Below are positions 1 through 5,711 of a stretch of 7,190 nt of DNA, piece by piece. The stretch comes from B21-G16 sp003644825 [NCBI: Candidatus Zhuqueibacterota bacterium] (GTDB lineage Bacteria; SM23-31; B21-G16). Both the position numbers and the translations under genes were made by a program. The stretch's first letter is position 1. Each line of letters opens with the position of its first letter. The notes below the pieces were generated by a model. That model worked only from the letters and a program-made list of their open reading frames with translations. It was not told the DNA's origin and did no database searches. The DNA is taken from positions 1-7,190 of the forward strand of contig QNDJ01000070.1 of the NCBI GenBank assembly GCA_003644825.1. The letters run 5' to 3'.

Positions 1-78
1 CAGGATACCTGTAAACGACCACCTTTAGAAAGCATCAAAATAAGCTACGATTATTTGAATAAAGTTAAATTCTTATAA
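1..78 (+). CDS. Possible C-terminal end of an upstream gene (partial)
   Basis: Reading from base 1, one + frame stays open for 25 codons and stops with TAA at 76-78; the other two + frames stop within the first 30 bases. The peptide ends ISYDYLNKVKFL. It contains an Arg-Pro written as CGA-CC, the same codon choice used for most Arg-Pro pairs in the four complete genes, which mildly supports coding. The stop lies 39 bases before the next start, much like the 40-base gap between the kinase and sulfatase genes, so it could be an earlier member of the same operon. The piece is too short to assign a family, and an open frame of this length can arise by chance. Confidence 0.35.
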   Translation, partial: QDTCKRPPLESIKISYDYLNKVKFL

Positions 79-105
79 ATATTTTTTAGGTTCAACAATA
101 ATTCT

Positions 106-112
106 AAAGGAG
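106..112 (+). promoter_or_regulatory. Shine-Dalgarno site for the oxidoreductase gene
   Basis: AAAGGAG lies five bases before the ATG at 118. This fixes that start rather than the in-frame ATG at 148, which has no purine-rich site in front of it. Confidence 0.75.
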
Positions 113-117
113 TAATA

Positions 118-1539
118 ATGAAAAAAGTAAAAAACCAGAAAAAATCAATGTCAGATAAAACCTCAAGGCGTTCCTTTTTGAAAAAAATCACCCTGAGCAC
201 TGCTATCGCTACAGGGGTTCCATCAATTCTGGTTGCTTCCAGTAAAAATGGAATACTGAGAGAAACCAGGTTGATGAAATCTTACAAAAAGGTTTCATCA
301 AATGACAGAATTCAGGTTGCCCTGATTGGTGCAGGATGGAGAGGAATGGAAGATTTAAAAACCGCTCTTAAAGTTGAAGGAGTTAAAATGGTTGCCGCCT
401 GTGATTTATACGACGGAAGGTTAACAAGGTCAAGAGAACTATTTGGAAAAGATATAACCATCACTCGAGATTATAATGAAATCATTGAGAGAGATGATGT
501 GGATGCTGTTATTATCGGGACACCTGACCATTACCACTCGATTATTGCTGTAGATGCACTCAAAAAAGGTAAAGCAGTTTATCTTGAAAAGCCAATGGTT
601 CAAAAAATCGAGCAGGGACACGACATAATTAAAGCTGAAAAAAGCACAGGTAAAACACTTCAGGTTGGCAGTCAGAGAGTAAGTTCTATAATTTATGAAA
701 AAGCAAAGGAATTATATGAAGCCGGTGAAATTGGTGAGCTCAATTTTGTTGAAGGTTACTGGGACAGATTATCTGCTCTTGGTGCCTGGCAGTATTCTAT
801 TCCGCCAGATGCCTCTGAAAAAACGATTGATTGGGAAAGATTTATAGCTCCAACGGTTAAACGACCGTTTGACCCTATAAGGTTCTTCAGATGGAGAAAC
901 TACCAGGATTATGGAACTGGCGTAGCAGGTGACCTTTTTGTCCATTTATTTTCTGGTTTGCACGTTATAACAGGTTCTCTTGGGCCTGTAAGAATTGTAT
1001 CAACAGGTGGCTTGAGATACTGGAAAGATGGGCGAGATGTTCCTGATGTGTTTATAGGAATATACGATTATCCGAAAACATCAAAACACCCTGCATTTAA
1101 TCTTGTATTAAGGGTCAATTTCGCCGATGGTTCAGGTGGGGGTTCAAAAATCCGCCTTGTGGGATGTGAAGGAGAAATTAAGGTAAGCTGGGATGGTGTA
1201 ACTCTAAAAAAGAGTAAAATGCCAAAGGCACCCGGCTATATGATTGATACTTTTGCTGAAGCAACTCAAAAGAAATTTTTAGAAGAATATAATAAAATGT
1301 ATCCACCGGAACGACCAGAAATGCAGGCCCCAAAAGAGATATTCTACAGAACACCAAAAGGCTACAATGATACTTATGACCACTTTGTGAATTTCTTTAA
1401 TTCTGTTAGAACAGGAAAACCAGTACTTGAGAACTCTATATTTGGTCTAAGAGCAGCAGGACCCGCGCTTGCAAGCAACCTTAGCTATTTCCAGAAAAAA
1501 ATTATAAACTGGGACCCAGAAAAAATGAAAGTTGTATAA
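118..1539 (+). CDS. Tat-exported Gfo/Idh/MocA family NAD(P)-dependent oxidoreductase
   Basis: This 473-residue protein is a sugar or polyol dehydrogenase probably acting in the periplasm. Residues 16-22 (SRRSFLK) are a twin-arginine motif, followed by a hydrophobic stretch to about residue 40, so it should be exported folded with its cofactor, as known for glucose-fructose oxidoreductase. The Rossmann domain (about 64-185) has the dinucleotide-binding G71-A-G-W-R-G76 after a beta strand, and the family EKP motif at 157-159, whose Lys is usually catalytic. The C-terminal substrate domain (about 190-460) has GDLFVH (271-276), where Asp272 and His276 match the usual active-site acid/histidine pair. 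Length is normal for the exported subfamily. The DUF1080 gene follows 102 bases later. Characterised exported relatives oxidise the sugar 3-hydroxyl to a 3-keto group; that activity here is inferred. Substrate and stereochemistry cannot be told from sequence. Family call is secure. Confidence 0.93.
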   Translation: MKKVKNQKKSMSDKTSRRSFLKKITLSTAIATGVPSILVASSKNGILRETRLMKSYKKVSSNDRIQVALIGAGWRGMEDLKTALKVEGVKMVAACDLYDGRLTRSRELFGKDITITRDYNEIIERDDVDAVIIGTPDHYHSIIAVDALKKGKAVYLEKPMVQKIEQGHDIIKAEKSTGKTLQVGSQRVSSIIYEKAKELYEAGEIGELNFVEGYWDRLSALGAWQYSIPPDASEKTIDWERFIAPTVKRPFDPIRFFRWRNYQDYGTGVAGDLFVHLFSGLHVITGSLGPVRIVSTGGLRYWKDGRDVPDVFIGIYDYPKTSKHPAFNLVLRVNFADGSGGGSKIRLVGCEGEIKVSWDGVTLKKSKMPKAPGYMIDTFAEATQKKFLEEYNKMYPPERPEMQAPKEIFYRTPKGYNDTYDHFVNFFNSVRTGKPVLENSIFGLRAAGPALASNLSYFQKKIINWDPEKMKVV

Positions 1540-1631
1540 AATATATAGTTTATAATTTGAGGCTTCCAGAGTATTGAGTAGAAATTGAATAATAGTGCTA
1601 ATAACTTAAGTATTTTTCATTAAATAACAAT

Positions 1632-1636
1632 AGGGG
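1632..1636 (+). promoter_or_regulatory. Shine-Dalgarno site for the DUF1080 gene
   Basis: AGGGG lies five bases before the ATG at 1642. The 102-base gap before this gene shows no clear terminator or promoter, so read-through from the oxidoreductase gene is plausible. Confidence 0.55.
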
Positions 1637-1641
1637 TTATT

Positions 1642-2388
1642 ATGAAAAGTTTAATTATGATAGTAATGTGTCTTTTTATGTGCATTGCAATTGTTGCCTG
1701 TTCAAAAAATAAAGGACAGAAAGAATTGCTGAACAAATTGACAGAAGAAGAAAAAACCGAAGGCTGGGTTCTTCTTTTTGATGGAAAGACAACTAAAGGA
1801 TGGAGAGGATACAATAAAGAAACATTTCCACAAGTTGGTTGGGAAATAGTGGACGGAACACTACATTGCATTGCATCAGGTCGAGGAGAGGCTGGACATG
1901 GTGGTGACATTATAACAGAAAAGACTTATAAGAACTTCATTCTGAAATTAGAATGGAAAATAGCACCAGGAGGTAATAGCGGCATATTTTACAGAGCAGT
2001 AGAAAAACCAGGACGACCTATATGGCAGATGGCACCTGAAATGCAGGTCCTGGATAATGAAAGACATCCTGATGCAAAATTAGGAAAAAATGGTAACAGA
2101 CAGGCTGGTGCTCTTTATGACCTGATACCTGCCAACCCTCAAACAACAAAACCCGCAGGCGAATGGAATAAAGTAAAAATTTATGTAAATGAAGACCATG
2201 TTGAACACTGGCTGAACGGAAAAAAAGTTCTTGAATATAACCTATGGACACCTCAATGGAAAGAAATGGTTAAAAACAGCAAATTTGCAAAATATCCTGA
2301 TTTTGGTGAATACAAAGAAGGACATATAGGTTTGCAGGACCACGGTGATGATGTGTGGTACAGAAATATCAAGATAAAAGAGCTGTGA
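1642..2388 (+). CDS. DUF1080 lipoprotein (3-keto-disaccharide hydrolase-like)
   Basis: This 248-residue lipoprotein has a hydrophobic signal peptide (about residues 4-19) ending in the lipobox I17-V-A-C20. Ser21 after the Cys gives no inner-membrane retention signal, so outer-membrane anchoring is likely if E. coli sorting rules apply. The rest is one DUF1080 (PF06439) jelly-roll domain: LFDGKTTKGW (45-54), GGDIITEKTYKNF (87-99), GGNSGIFYR (110-118), EMQVLDN (133-139) and the C-terminal HIGLQDHGDDVWYRNIKI (228-245). All are family hallmarks and the length is typical. Characterised members cleave glycosides whose sugar has first been oxidised at C3 by a Gfo/Idh/MocA enzyme. The preceding gene is exactly such an enzyme, which supports the same role here. 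An alternative is glycan binding through the concanavalin-like fold. The actual substrate is unknown. Confidence 0.9.
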   Translation: MKSLIMIVMCLFMCIAIVACSKNKGQKELLNKLTEEEKTEGWVLLFDGKTTKGWRGYNKETFPQVGWEIVDGTLHCIASGRGEAGHGGDIITEKTYKNFILKLEWKIAPGGNSGIFYRAVEKPGRPIWQMAPEMQVLDNERHPDAKLGKNGNRQAGALYDLIPANPQTTKPAGEWNKVKIYVNEDHVEHWLNGKKVLEYNLWTPQWKEMVKNSKFAKYPDFGEYKEGHIGLQDHGDDVWYRNIKIKEL

Positions 2389-2457
2389 AAATCGACAAAA
2401 AACAGAAAGATTAATAGATAAAAAATATATTAATGAATTTTATAAGTATTGTTTATT

Positions 2458-2480
2458 ATAAATAAAAAAACTTTATTTAT
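2458..2480. terminator. Weak AT-only hairpin downstream of the DUF1080 gene
   Basis: ATAAATAAA (2458-2466) pairs perfectly with TTTATTTAT (2472-2480) across a 5-base loop, 70 bases after the DUF1080 stop. It has no G-C pair and no T-tract after it, so it may be chance structure in AT-rich DNA. It is the only terminator candidate close behind this gene. Confidence 0.2.
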
Positions 2481-2717
2481 TGGAAGACGAAAACTCCACT
2501 ACAAGAAGGTATGATATAATCAAACAAAATTAAATATTAAGCACTGGTATATACTCCGTTTAATAAATTAAAACTCATAATAAACTTTAATCTATTTAAA
2601 AACAGTTACCTTTAAAAATCACTACGGGTACTTATACAGATATAAATGAAATAATTTAATCCTGATGTGTGCACACAAATTCTATAAATTGAAACCTTAA
2701 CCTTATATTTCAAGCTT

Positions 2718-2752
2718 TTACAGTTAAAGCAATATTTTTAATCTAACTGTAA
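2718..2752. repeat. Perfect 9-bp inverted repeat with 17-base loop
   Basis: TTACAGTTA (2718-2726) is matched by TAACTGTAA (2744-2752) across 17 bases. Arms and spacing would suit either a hairpin in RNA or a two-half-site protein-binding sequence. No gene starts nearby, so a function is not apparent. Confidence 0.45.
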
Positions 2753-2820
2753 TTATATTGTTAATAATTTAACCACATAGTTTGCAAAAAATGCTCCGGG
2801 TTAGTTGAAACCAAAAAGTT

Positions 2821-3023
2821 CCTTAAAAATATTTCTTACATAATACAAGATGTAACCGGAATTGCTCACAAACAGGACATCAAGCATCTTGCTTGTCACC
2901 AAAAACAGTAGGTCAAGCATCTTGCTTGACACCAAAAACAGTAGGTCAAGCATCTTGCTTGACACCAAAAACAGTAAGTCAAGCATCCTGCTTGACAAGA
3001 AAACAAAAAAATAGAACTTTTTT
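2821..3023. repeat. Composite repeat element, copy 1 (5' flank, four 33-bp units, A/T-tract tail)
   Basis: The element starts around CCTTAAAAAT (2821), runs through an AT-rich flank ending in CAG (2873-2875), then four tandem units, and ends with A7 (3005-3011) and T6 (3018-3023) separated by TAGAAC. The same three-part arrangement recurs at 3563-3738. The last 32 bases of the two 5' flanks (2844-2875 and 3589-3620) align without gaps at 24 of 32 positions, so the two are copies of one element and not merely two arrays. Outer limits are approximate. Confidence 0.75.
2879..2996. repeat. Tandem array of four 33-bp hairpin units
   Basis: Units begin at 2879, 2912, 2945 and 2978, an exact 33-base period. 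Each holds arms GTCAAGCA and TGCTTGAC around a 3-base loop; units two and three (2912-2930, 2945-2963) are perfect 8-bp hairpins with loop TCT. The first unit is degenerate, with only the inner 6 bp paired (2881-2886 with 2890-2895). The last has loop TCC. Linkers are near-identical (ACACCAAAAACAGTAG), so this is a tandem repeat and not a CRISPR array with unique spacers. Confidence 0.9.
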
Positions 3024-3087
3024 CACAGCTTAAGAATACCTGCTCCAGCAAATTCTGTTAATTAATTAATATGGTTATTTCTTAAAA

Positions 3088-3164
3088 GCCCTGTTAGGAG
3101 CGAAATGCTTGTAGAAAAAATAGGAAATAACAGTAGAACTCCGATAGAAGCGGTATAAAAATAT
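3088..3164 (+). repeat. Two decayed units of a roughly 49-bp interspersed repeat, + orientation
   Basis: Unit one (3088-3120) reads GCCCTGTTAGGAGCGAAAT then GCTTGTAGAAAA; unit two (3136-3164) reads GAACTCCGATAGAAGCGG then TATAAAAATAT. Starts are 48 bases apart. Both follow the pattern of a short CTCC/GGAG-like stem, GCG, then an AT-rich segment. The pattern resembles intergenic palindromic repeats I recall from Bacteroidota and related genomes (CTCCGTAGGAG followed by TTTGTAGA), but that comparison is from memory. The stems here are imperfect, which indicates decay. Confidence 0.55.
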
Positions 3165-3188
3165 CAATTTAATTATGGACCAGGGTAG

Positions 3189-3207
3189 CTCAAGCTTCCA
3201 GCTTGAG
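3189..3207. repeat. Lone hairpin with the geometry of the 33-bp unit hairpin
   Basis: CTCAAGCT (3189-3196) pairs perfectly with AGCTTGAG (3200-3207) around loop TCC. It keeps the 8-3-8 layout and the inner TCAAGC/GCTTGA of the array hairpins. The outermost and innermost base pairs are both changed on both sides so that pairing is retained. It stands alone, with no neighbouring 33-bp units. Confidence 0.7.
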
Positions 3208-3313
3208 ATTTAGTTCTTTTAAAAACAGTCATTTTAATTACTTCTAAAAATTATTACCATCACCAATTTGTCTATAAATATAATAACTATTTATAAACTG
3301 GCAAGGATATCCC

Positions 3314-3443
3314 ATTCTACAAATGTAATAAAACTGAGAATTGTATACTGTTCATCCCTGCCTGTACTATTACATATAACACCTATGGAGTTCGATATAT
3401 TTTTTATCTCTTATTCTACAATTATGTCACTTCTATCGTAGCT
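3314..3443 (-). repeat. Three decayed units of the roughly 49-bp repeat, - orientation
   Basis: Read on the minus strand, three related units start near 3443, 3394 and 3340. The first contains CTACGATAGAAGTGACAT then AATTGTAGAAT; the second GAACTCCATAGGTGTTATAT; the third TTACATTTGTAGAAT. The spacing of about 49-54 bases and the shared TTGTAGAAT ending match the + oriented units at 3088-3164. The second unit's CTCC/GGTG region still forms a partial stem. Confidence 0.5.
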
Positions 3444-3623
3444 TTTAAATAAGGCATAATGTATAATTGCGAGTATAAGGGCAAAAGCGAATAAAAAATT
3501 TTTAACATAACTATAATCATACATTAATAAGAATCCCTTACCATTTACAGAGATTATAAAAACCCTAAAAATATATCTTTTCATATATTACAAAACATAA
3601 CCAGAATTAATAAAAAACAGTAG

Positions 3624-3708
3624 GTCAAGCATCTTGCTTGACATCATAAACAGTAGGTTAAGCATCTTGCTTGACACCAAAAACAGTAGGTCAAGCATCC
3701 TGCTTGGT
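3624..3708. repeat. Tandem array of three 33-bp hairpin units
   Basis: Units start at 3624, 3657 and 3690, again exactly 33 bases apart. The first is a perfect 8-3-8 hairpin (3624-3642). The second has one C-to-T change that leaves a G-T wobble in the stem (3657-3675). The third has loop TCC and a right arm ending GGT instead of GAC, leaving 6 bp plus two wobbles. As in the other array, the TCC loop occurs only in the last unit. Confidence 0.9.
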
Positions 3709-3738
3709 AAAAAAAACCAATAAAATTGGAGTTTTTTT
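3709..3738 (+). terminator. Terminator-like hairpin ahead of the kinase promoter
   Basis: CCAAT (3717-3721) pairs with ATTGG (3725-3729) around AAA. Eight A residues precede it and T7 (3732-3738) follows after AG. The A- and T-tracts could extend the stem, so termination in either direction is possible. It would shield the downstream promoter from upstream transcripts. The G-C content of the stem is low, so strength is uncertain. Confidence 0.4.
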
Positions 3739-3750
3739 GTAAAATATTCC

Positions 3751-3778
3751 TTGACAATATTATATTTTAGGCTATTTT
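3751..3778 (+). promoter_or_regulatory. Sigma-70-like promoter for the kinase-sulfatase transcript
   Basis: A perfect TTGACA (3751-3756) is followed after 16 bases by TATTTT (3773-3778), a four-of-six match to the -10 consensus. Transcription would begin near 3785, giving a short leader of about 36 bases before the start codon. The -10 box is not strong and the region is AT-rich, so this is a prediction. Confidence 0.5.
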
Positions 3779-3806
3779 TAATAAAAAGAAAAAAAAATTT
3801 AATTAC

Positions 3807-3811
3807 GGAGG
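3807..3811 (+). promoter_or_regulatory. Shine-Dalgarno site for the acetate kinase-PduL gene
   Basis: GGAGG sits nine bases before the ATG at 3821. It is the best ribosome-binding site in the window and supports this start, which also lets the kinase signature begin at residue 4 as in other acetate kinases. Confidence 0.8.
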
Positions 3812-3820
3812 ATTAAAAGT

Positions 3821-5671
3821 ATGAACGTACTTATCCTTAACGGGGGAAGTTCAAGCCTCAAATATTACCTTTTTGATATGAACACGGACACAACTGTGCT
3901 TGAAGGAATGATAAGTAATATAGCGTTGGATGAATGCAATCATAGATATACTGACAGAAAAGGTAAAACAGTTATGGAAGAAGTTAATATAACTGATTAT
4001 GAGCAGGCTTTAAAGCTTGCTTTTGATACAATTCATAAGAAATGCAATATATCCAGTGAGGGACTAAAAATTGTTGGACATAGAGTTGTTCATGGTGGGA
4101 ACAGGTTTCAAAGTCCAATAATAATTGACAAAAATGTCGAAGAAATTATTGAAAGGTACTCTCATCTCGCTCCTTTACATAATCCAATCAACCTAAAAAT
4201 AATCAGATTAGCAAGAAAGTTTTTACCGAATGCTACACATGTTGCTGTATTTGACACAGCTTTTCACAATACAATTCCTGATTATGCATCTGTTTATGGT
4301 ATTCCTTATGAGTACTATAAGAACGACCAGATTCGCAGATACGGTTTTCACGGCAACTCCCATGAATATGTTGCAATCAGGGCATCTCAATTTCTGGAGC
4401 GACCTTTAAGGAGGCTAAAAATTATCACTTGCCACCTTGGAAATGGAGCGAGTGTTTGTGCAATAGATAGAGGAAGATCAATCGATACAAGTATGGGACT
4501 AACACCACTGGAAGGACTTGTAATGGGAACAAGATGCGGAGACATTGACCCGGCTCTGGTTACATACCTTGCCAGAGAAAAAAATCTCTCTCTTGATGAA
4601 ATTGATAATATGTTAAACAAAAAATCTGGACTATTAGGCCTATCTGGAATAAGCAGCAATATGCAACTTATAGAAAAAGCAGCTGAAGAAGGAGACCATC
4701 AGGCGCTTTTAGCTATAAAACTTTTTTGTTACAGGGTAAAAAAATACATTGGAGCATATATGCTTGCTCTGGGCTGGGTAAATGCAATTGTATTTACCGG
4801 TGGAATCGGAGAAAATAGTAGAGGTATTAGGCTAAGGATTCTCCAGAATACTGAAAAGTTCGGAATCGGTATCAGCGAGCAAAAAAATCGCCTTTGCAGG
4901 GTAGATAGGGCTCATCCTGTATTTGACATTAGTCATCGTTCATCTCACGCTCATGTTCTTGTAATTGCAACAAATGAAGAGCTTATGATGGCAAGAAAGT
5001 GTCTTGAAGCAATTGATTATGATATTAGACCTCATATAGCTACAGCTGAAGCTGTTCGACAGATTCCAATAGGAATATCTGCCCATCATGTTCATCTCTG
5101 CAGGTCAGATATAGATGCCCTTTTCGGTGAAGGTTATCAATTAACACCTGAAAAGCCTCTGTCACAACCCGGTCAGTATGCCTGCAAAGAAAAAGTTGAC
5201 CTTAAAGGACCAAGAGGAACTGTGAAGAATGTTCGTATTCTTGGACCTGAACGCAACCAGACACAGGTCGAAATTTCCAGAACAGAAGAATTTATTCTCG
5301 GTATTGATGCCCCTATAAGGGAATCCGGAGACCTTGATGGAACACCATCAATAACAATTATTGGTCCCAAGGGGCCTGTAGAAATTGCCCAGGGTGTAAT
5401 ATGTGCAAAAAGACACATCCATATGACACCTGAAGATGCTGAATTGTTTGATGTATCAAATGGTGATATTGTTATGGTTAAGGTTTCCAGCAAAGGAAGA
5501 GAACTTATTTTTGGTGATGTTGTTGTTCGAGTAAATGAAAACTACTCTCTTGAGATGCATATTGATACTGATGAAGCTAATGCTGCAGAACTATCGGCAA
5601 ATGCTACTGGAATACTTATATCTATACAGCATAAAAAAGAGGTTCAACCCTGGTTAGCTTATGCTCCATAA
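3821..5671 (+). CDS. Acetate kinase fused to PduL-type phosphate acyltransferase
   Basis: This 616-residue cytoplasmic protein joins two enzymes that usually have separate genes. Residues 1-397 are acetate kinase: LILNGGSSSLK (4-14), GHRVVHGG (86-93), FDTAFH (144-149, Asp145 matching the catalytic Asp), RRYGFHGNSH (172-181), CHLGNGAS (204-211), MGTRCGDIDP (235-244), FTGGIGEN (325-332) and ATNEE (383-387). After a short linker, residues about 416-602 are a complete PduL domain: ISAHHVHL (419-426), PLSQPGQYACKEKVDLKGPRG (446-466), the TQVEIS strand (481-486), AKRHIHMTPEDAELF (529-543) and EMHIDTDEANAA (578-589). The His-x-His pairs at 423/425 and 532/534 plus His580 match the metal-binding histidines. 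Together they would convert acetyl-CoA and phosphate to acetyl phosphate, then acetate and ATP; propionyl substrates are possible. There is no encapsulation peptide or microcompartment gene here. Asn179 replaces the usual Thr in GFHGTSH. The frame is continuous with no sign of a frameshift. A sulfatase gene follows 40 bases on. Confidence 0.93.
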   Translation: MNVLILNGGSSSLKYYLFDMNTDTTVLEGMISNIALDECNHRYTDRKGKTVMEEVNITDYEQALKLAFDTIHKKCNISSEGLKIVGHRVVHGGNRFQSPIIIDKNVEEIIERYSHLAPLHNPINLKIIRLARKFLPNATHVAVFDTAFHNTIPDYASVYGIPYEYYKNDQIRRYGFHGNSHEYVAIRASQFLERPLRRLKIITCHLGNGASVCAIDRGRSIDTSMGLTPLEGLVMGTRCGDIDPALVTYLAREKNLSLDEIDNMLNKKSGLLGLSGISSNMQLIEKAAEEGDHQALLAIKLFCYRVKKYIGAYMLALGWVNAIVFTGGIGENSRGIRLRILQNTEKFGIGISEQKNRLCRVDRAHPVFDISHRSSHAHVLVIATNEELMMARKCLEAIDYDIRPHIATAEAVRQIPIGISAHHVHLCRSDIDALFGEGYQLTPEKPLSQPGQYACKEKVDLKGPRGTVKNVRILGPERNQTQVEISRTEEFILGIDAPIRESGDLDGTPSITIIGPKGPVEIAQGVICAKRHIHMTPEDAELFDVSNGDIVMVKVSSKGRELIFGDVVVRVNENYSLEMHIDTDEANAAELSANATGILISIQHKKEVQPWLAYAP

Positions 5672-5696
5672 ACATTTAATTCTAAAAAACTAACAT

Positions 5697-5701
5697 AAGG
5701 A
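5697..5701 (+). promoter_or_regulatory. Shine-Dalgarno site for the sulfatase gene
   Basis: AAGGA lies ten bases before the ATG at 5712. The 40-base gap after the kinase-PduL stop has no terminator-like hairpin, so the two genes are probably co-transcribed. Confidence 0.6.
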
Positions 5702-5711
5702 ACAATATATT

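Larger units (their letters stand above)
3563..3738. repeat. Composite repeat element, copy 2 (5' flank, three 33-bp units, A/T-tract tail)
   Basis: This second copy is in the same orientation as the one at 2821-3023. It starts near CCCTAAAAATATAT, aligns through its flank to CAG (3618-3620), carries three tandem units, and ends in an A-tract, short stem and T7 (3732-3738). It ends 12 bases before the -35 box of the kinase promoter. The copies differ by one whole unit and small indels in the flank, as expected of diverged copies. Confidence 0.7.
2389..3820. other. Gene-free, AT-rich repeat region of 1.43 kb
   Basis: No frame on either strand gives a believable protein. The stretch contains two composite repeats with 33-bp hairpin units (about 2821-3023 and 3563-3738), a lone related hairpin (3189-3207), decayed copies of a second family at roughly 49-bp spacing (3088-3164 on +, 3314-3443 on -, perhaps 2491-2520), a 9-bp inverted repeat (2718-2752) and the promoter of the following gene. 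Nothing recognisable was seen in 2521-2665. No tRNA, rRNA or known riboswitch was recognised. Base composition is even more AT-rich than the flanking genes. Confidence 0.8.

Noticed and set aside
55-83. Promoter TTGAAT-17-AATATT before the oxidoreductase gene
   Set aside because: Both boxes are weak and such matches are frequent in AT-rich DNA. The gene may also be read from an upstream promoter.
1574-1603. Promoter starting TTGAGT before the DUF1080 gene
   Set aside because: The -10 candidate at the right distance (CTAATA) is poor, and no other support is visible.
2666-2677. 12-bp palindrome TGTGTGCACACA
   Set aside because: It is a perfect but short palindrome built from alternating purine-pyrimidine steps, with no flanking symmetry or nearby gene start. 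One such site can occur by chance.
2879-2996. CRISPR array
   Set aside because: Spacing is regular, but the linkers between hairpins are nearly identical to each other, with no unique spacers and no cas genes. It is a plain tandem repeat.
2801-2998. Minus-strand 65-codon open frame with an 11-residue hydrophobic repeat (KMLDLLFLVSS type)
   Set aside because: The periodicity is simply the 33-bp repeat read in frame, since 33 is divisible by three. It starts at a TTG inside the array, has no ribosome-binding site, and the remainder resembles no protein I know.
4387-4659. Minus-strand open frames inside the kinase, sulfatase, DUF1080 and oxidoreductase genes
   Set aside because: They lie wholly within well-supported genes on the other strand, lack recognisable domains and have no ribosome-binding sites. 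They are shadows.
3821-5671. Microcompartment-associated PduL
   Set aside because: There is no encapsulation peptide, since the N-terminus is the kinase, and there are no shell-protein genes in the window. The enzyme is more likely cytosolic.
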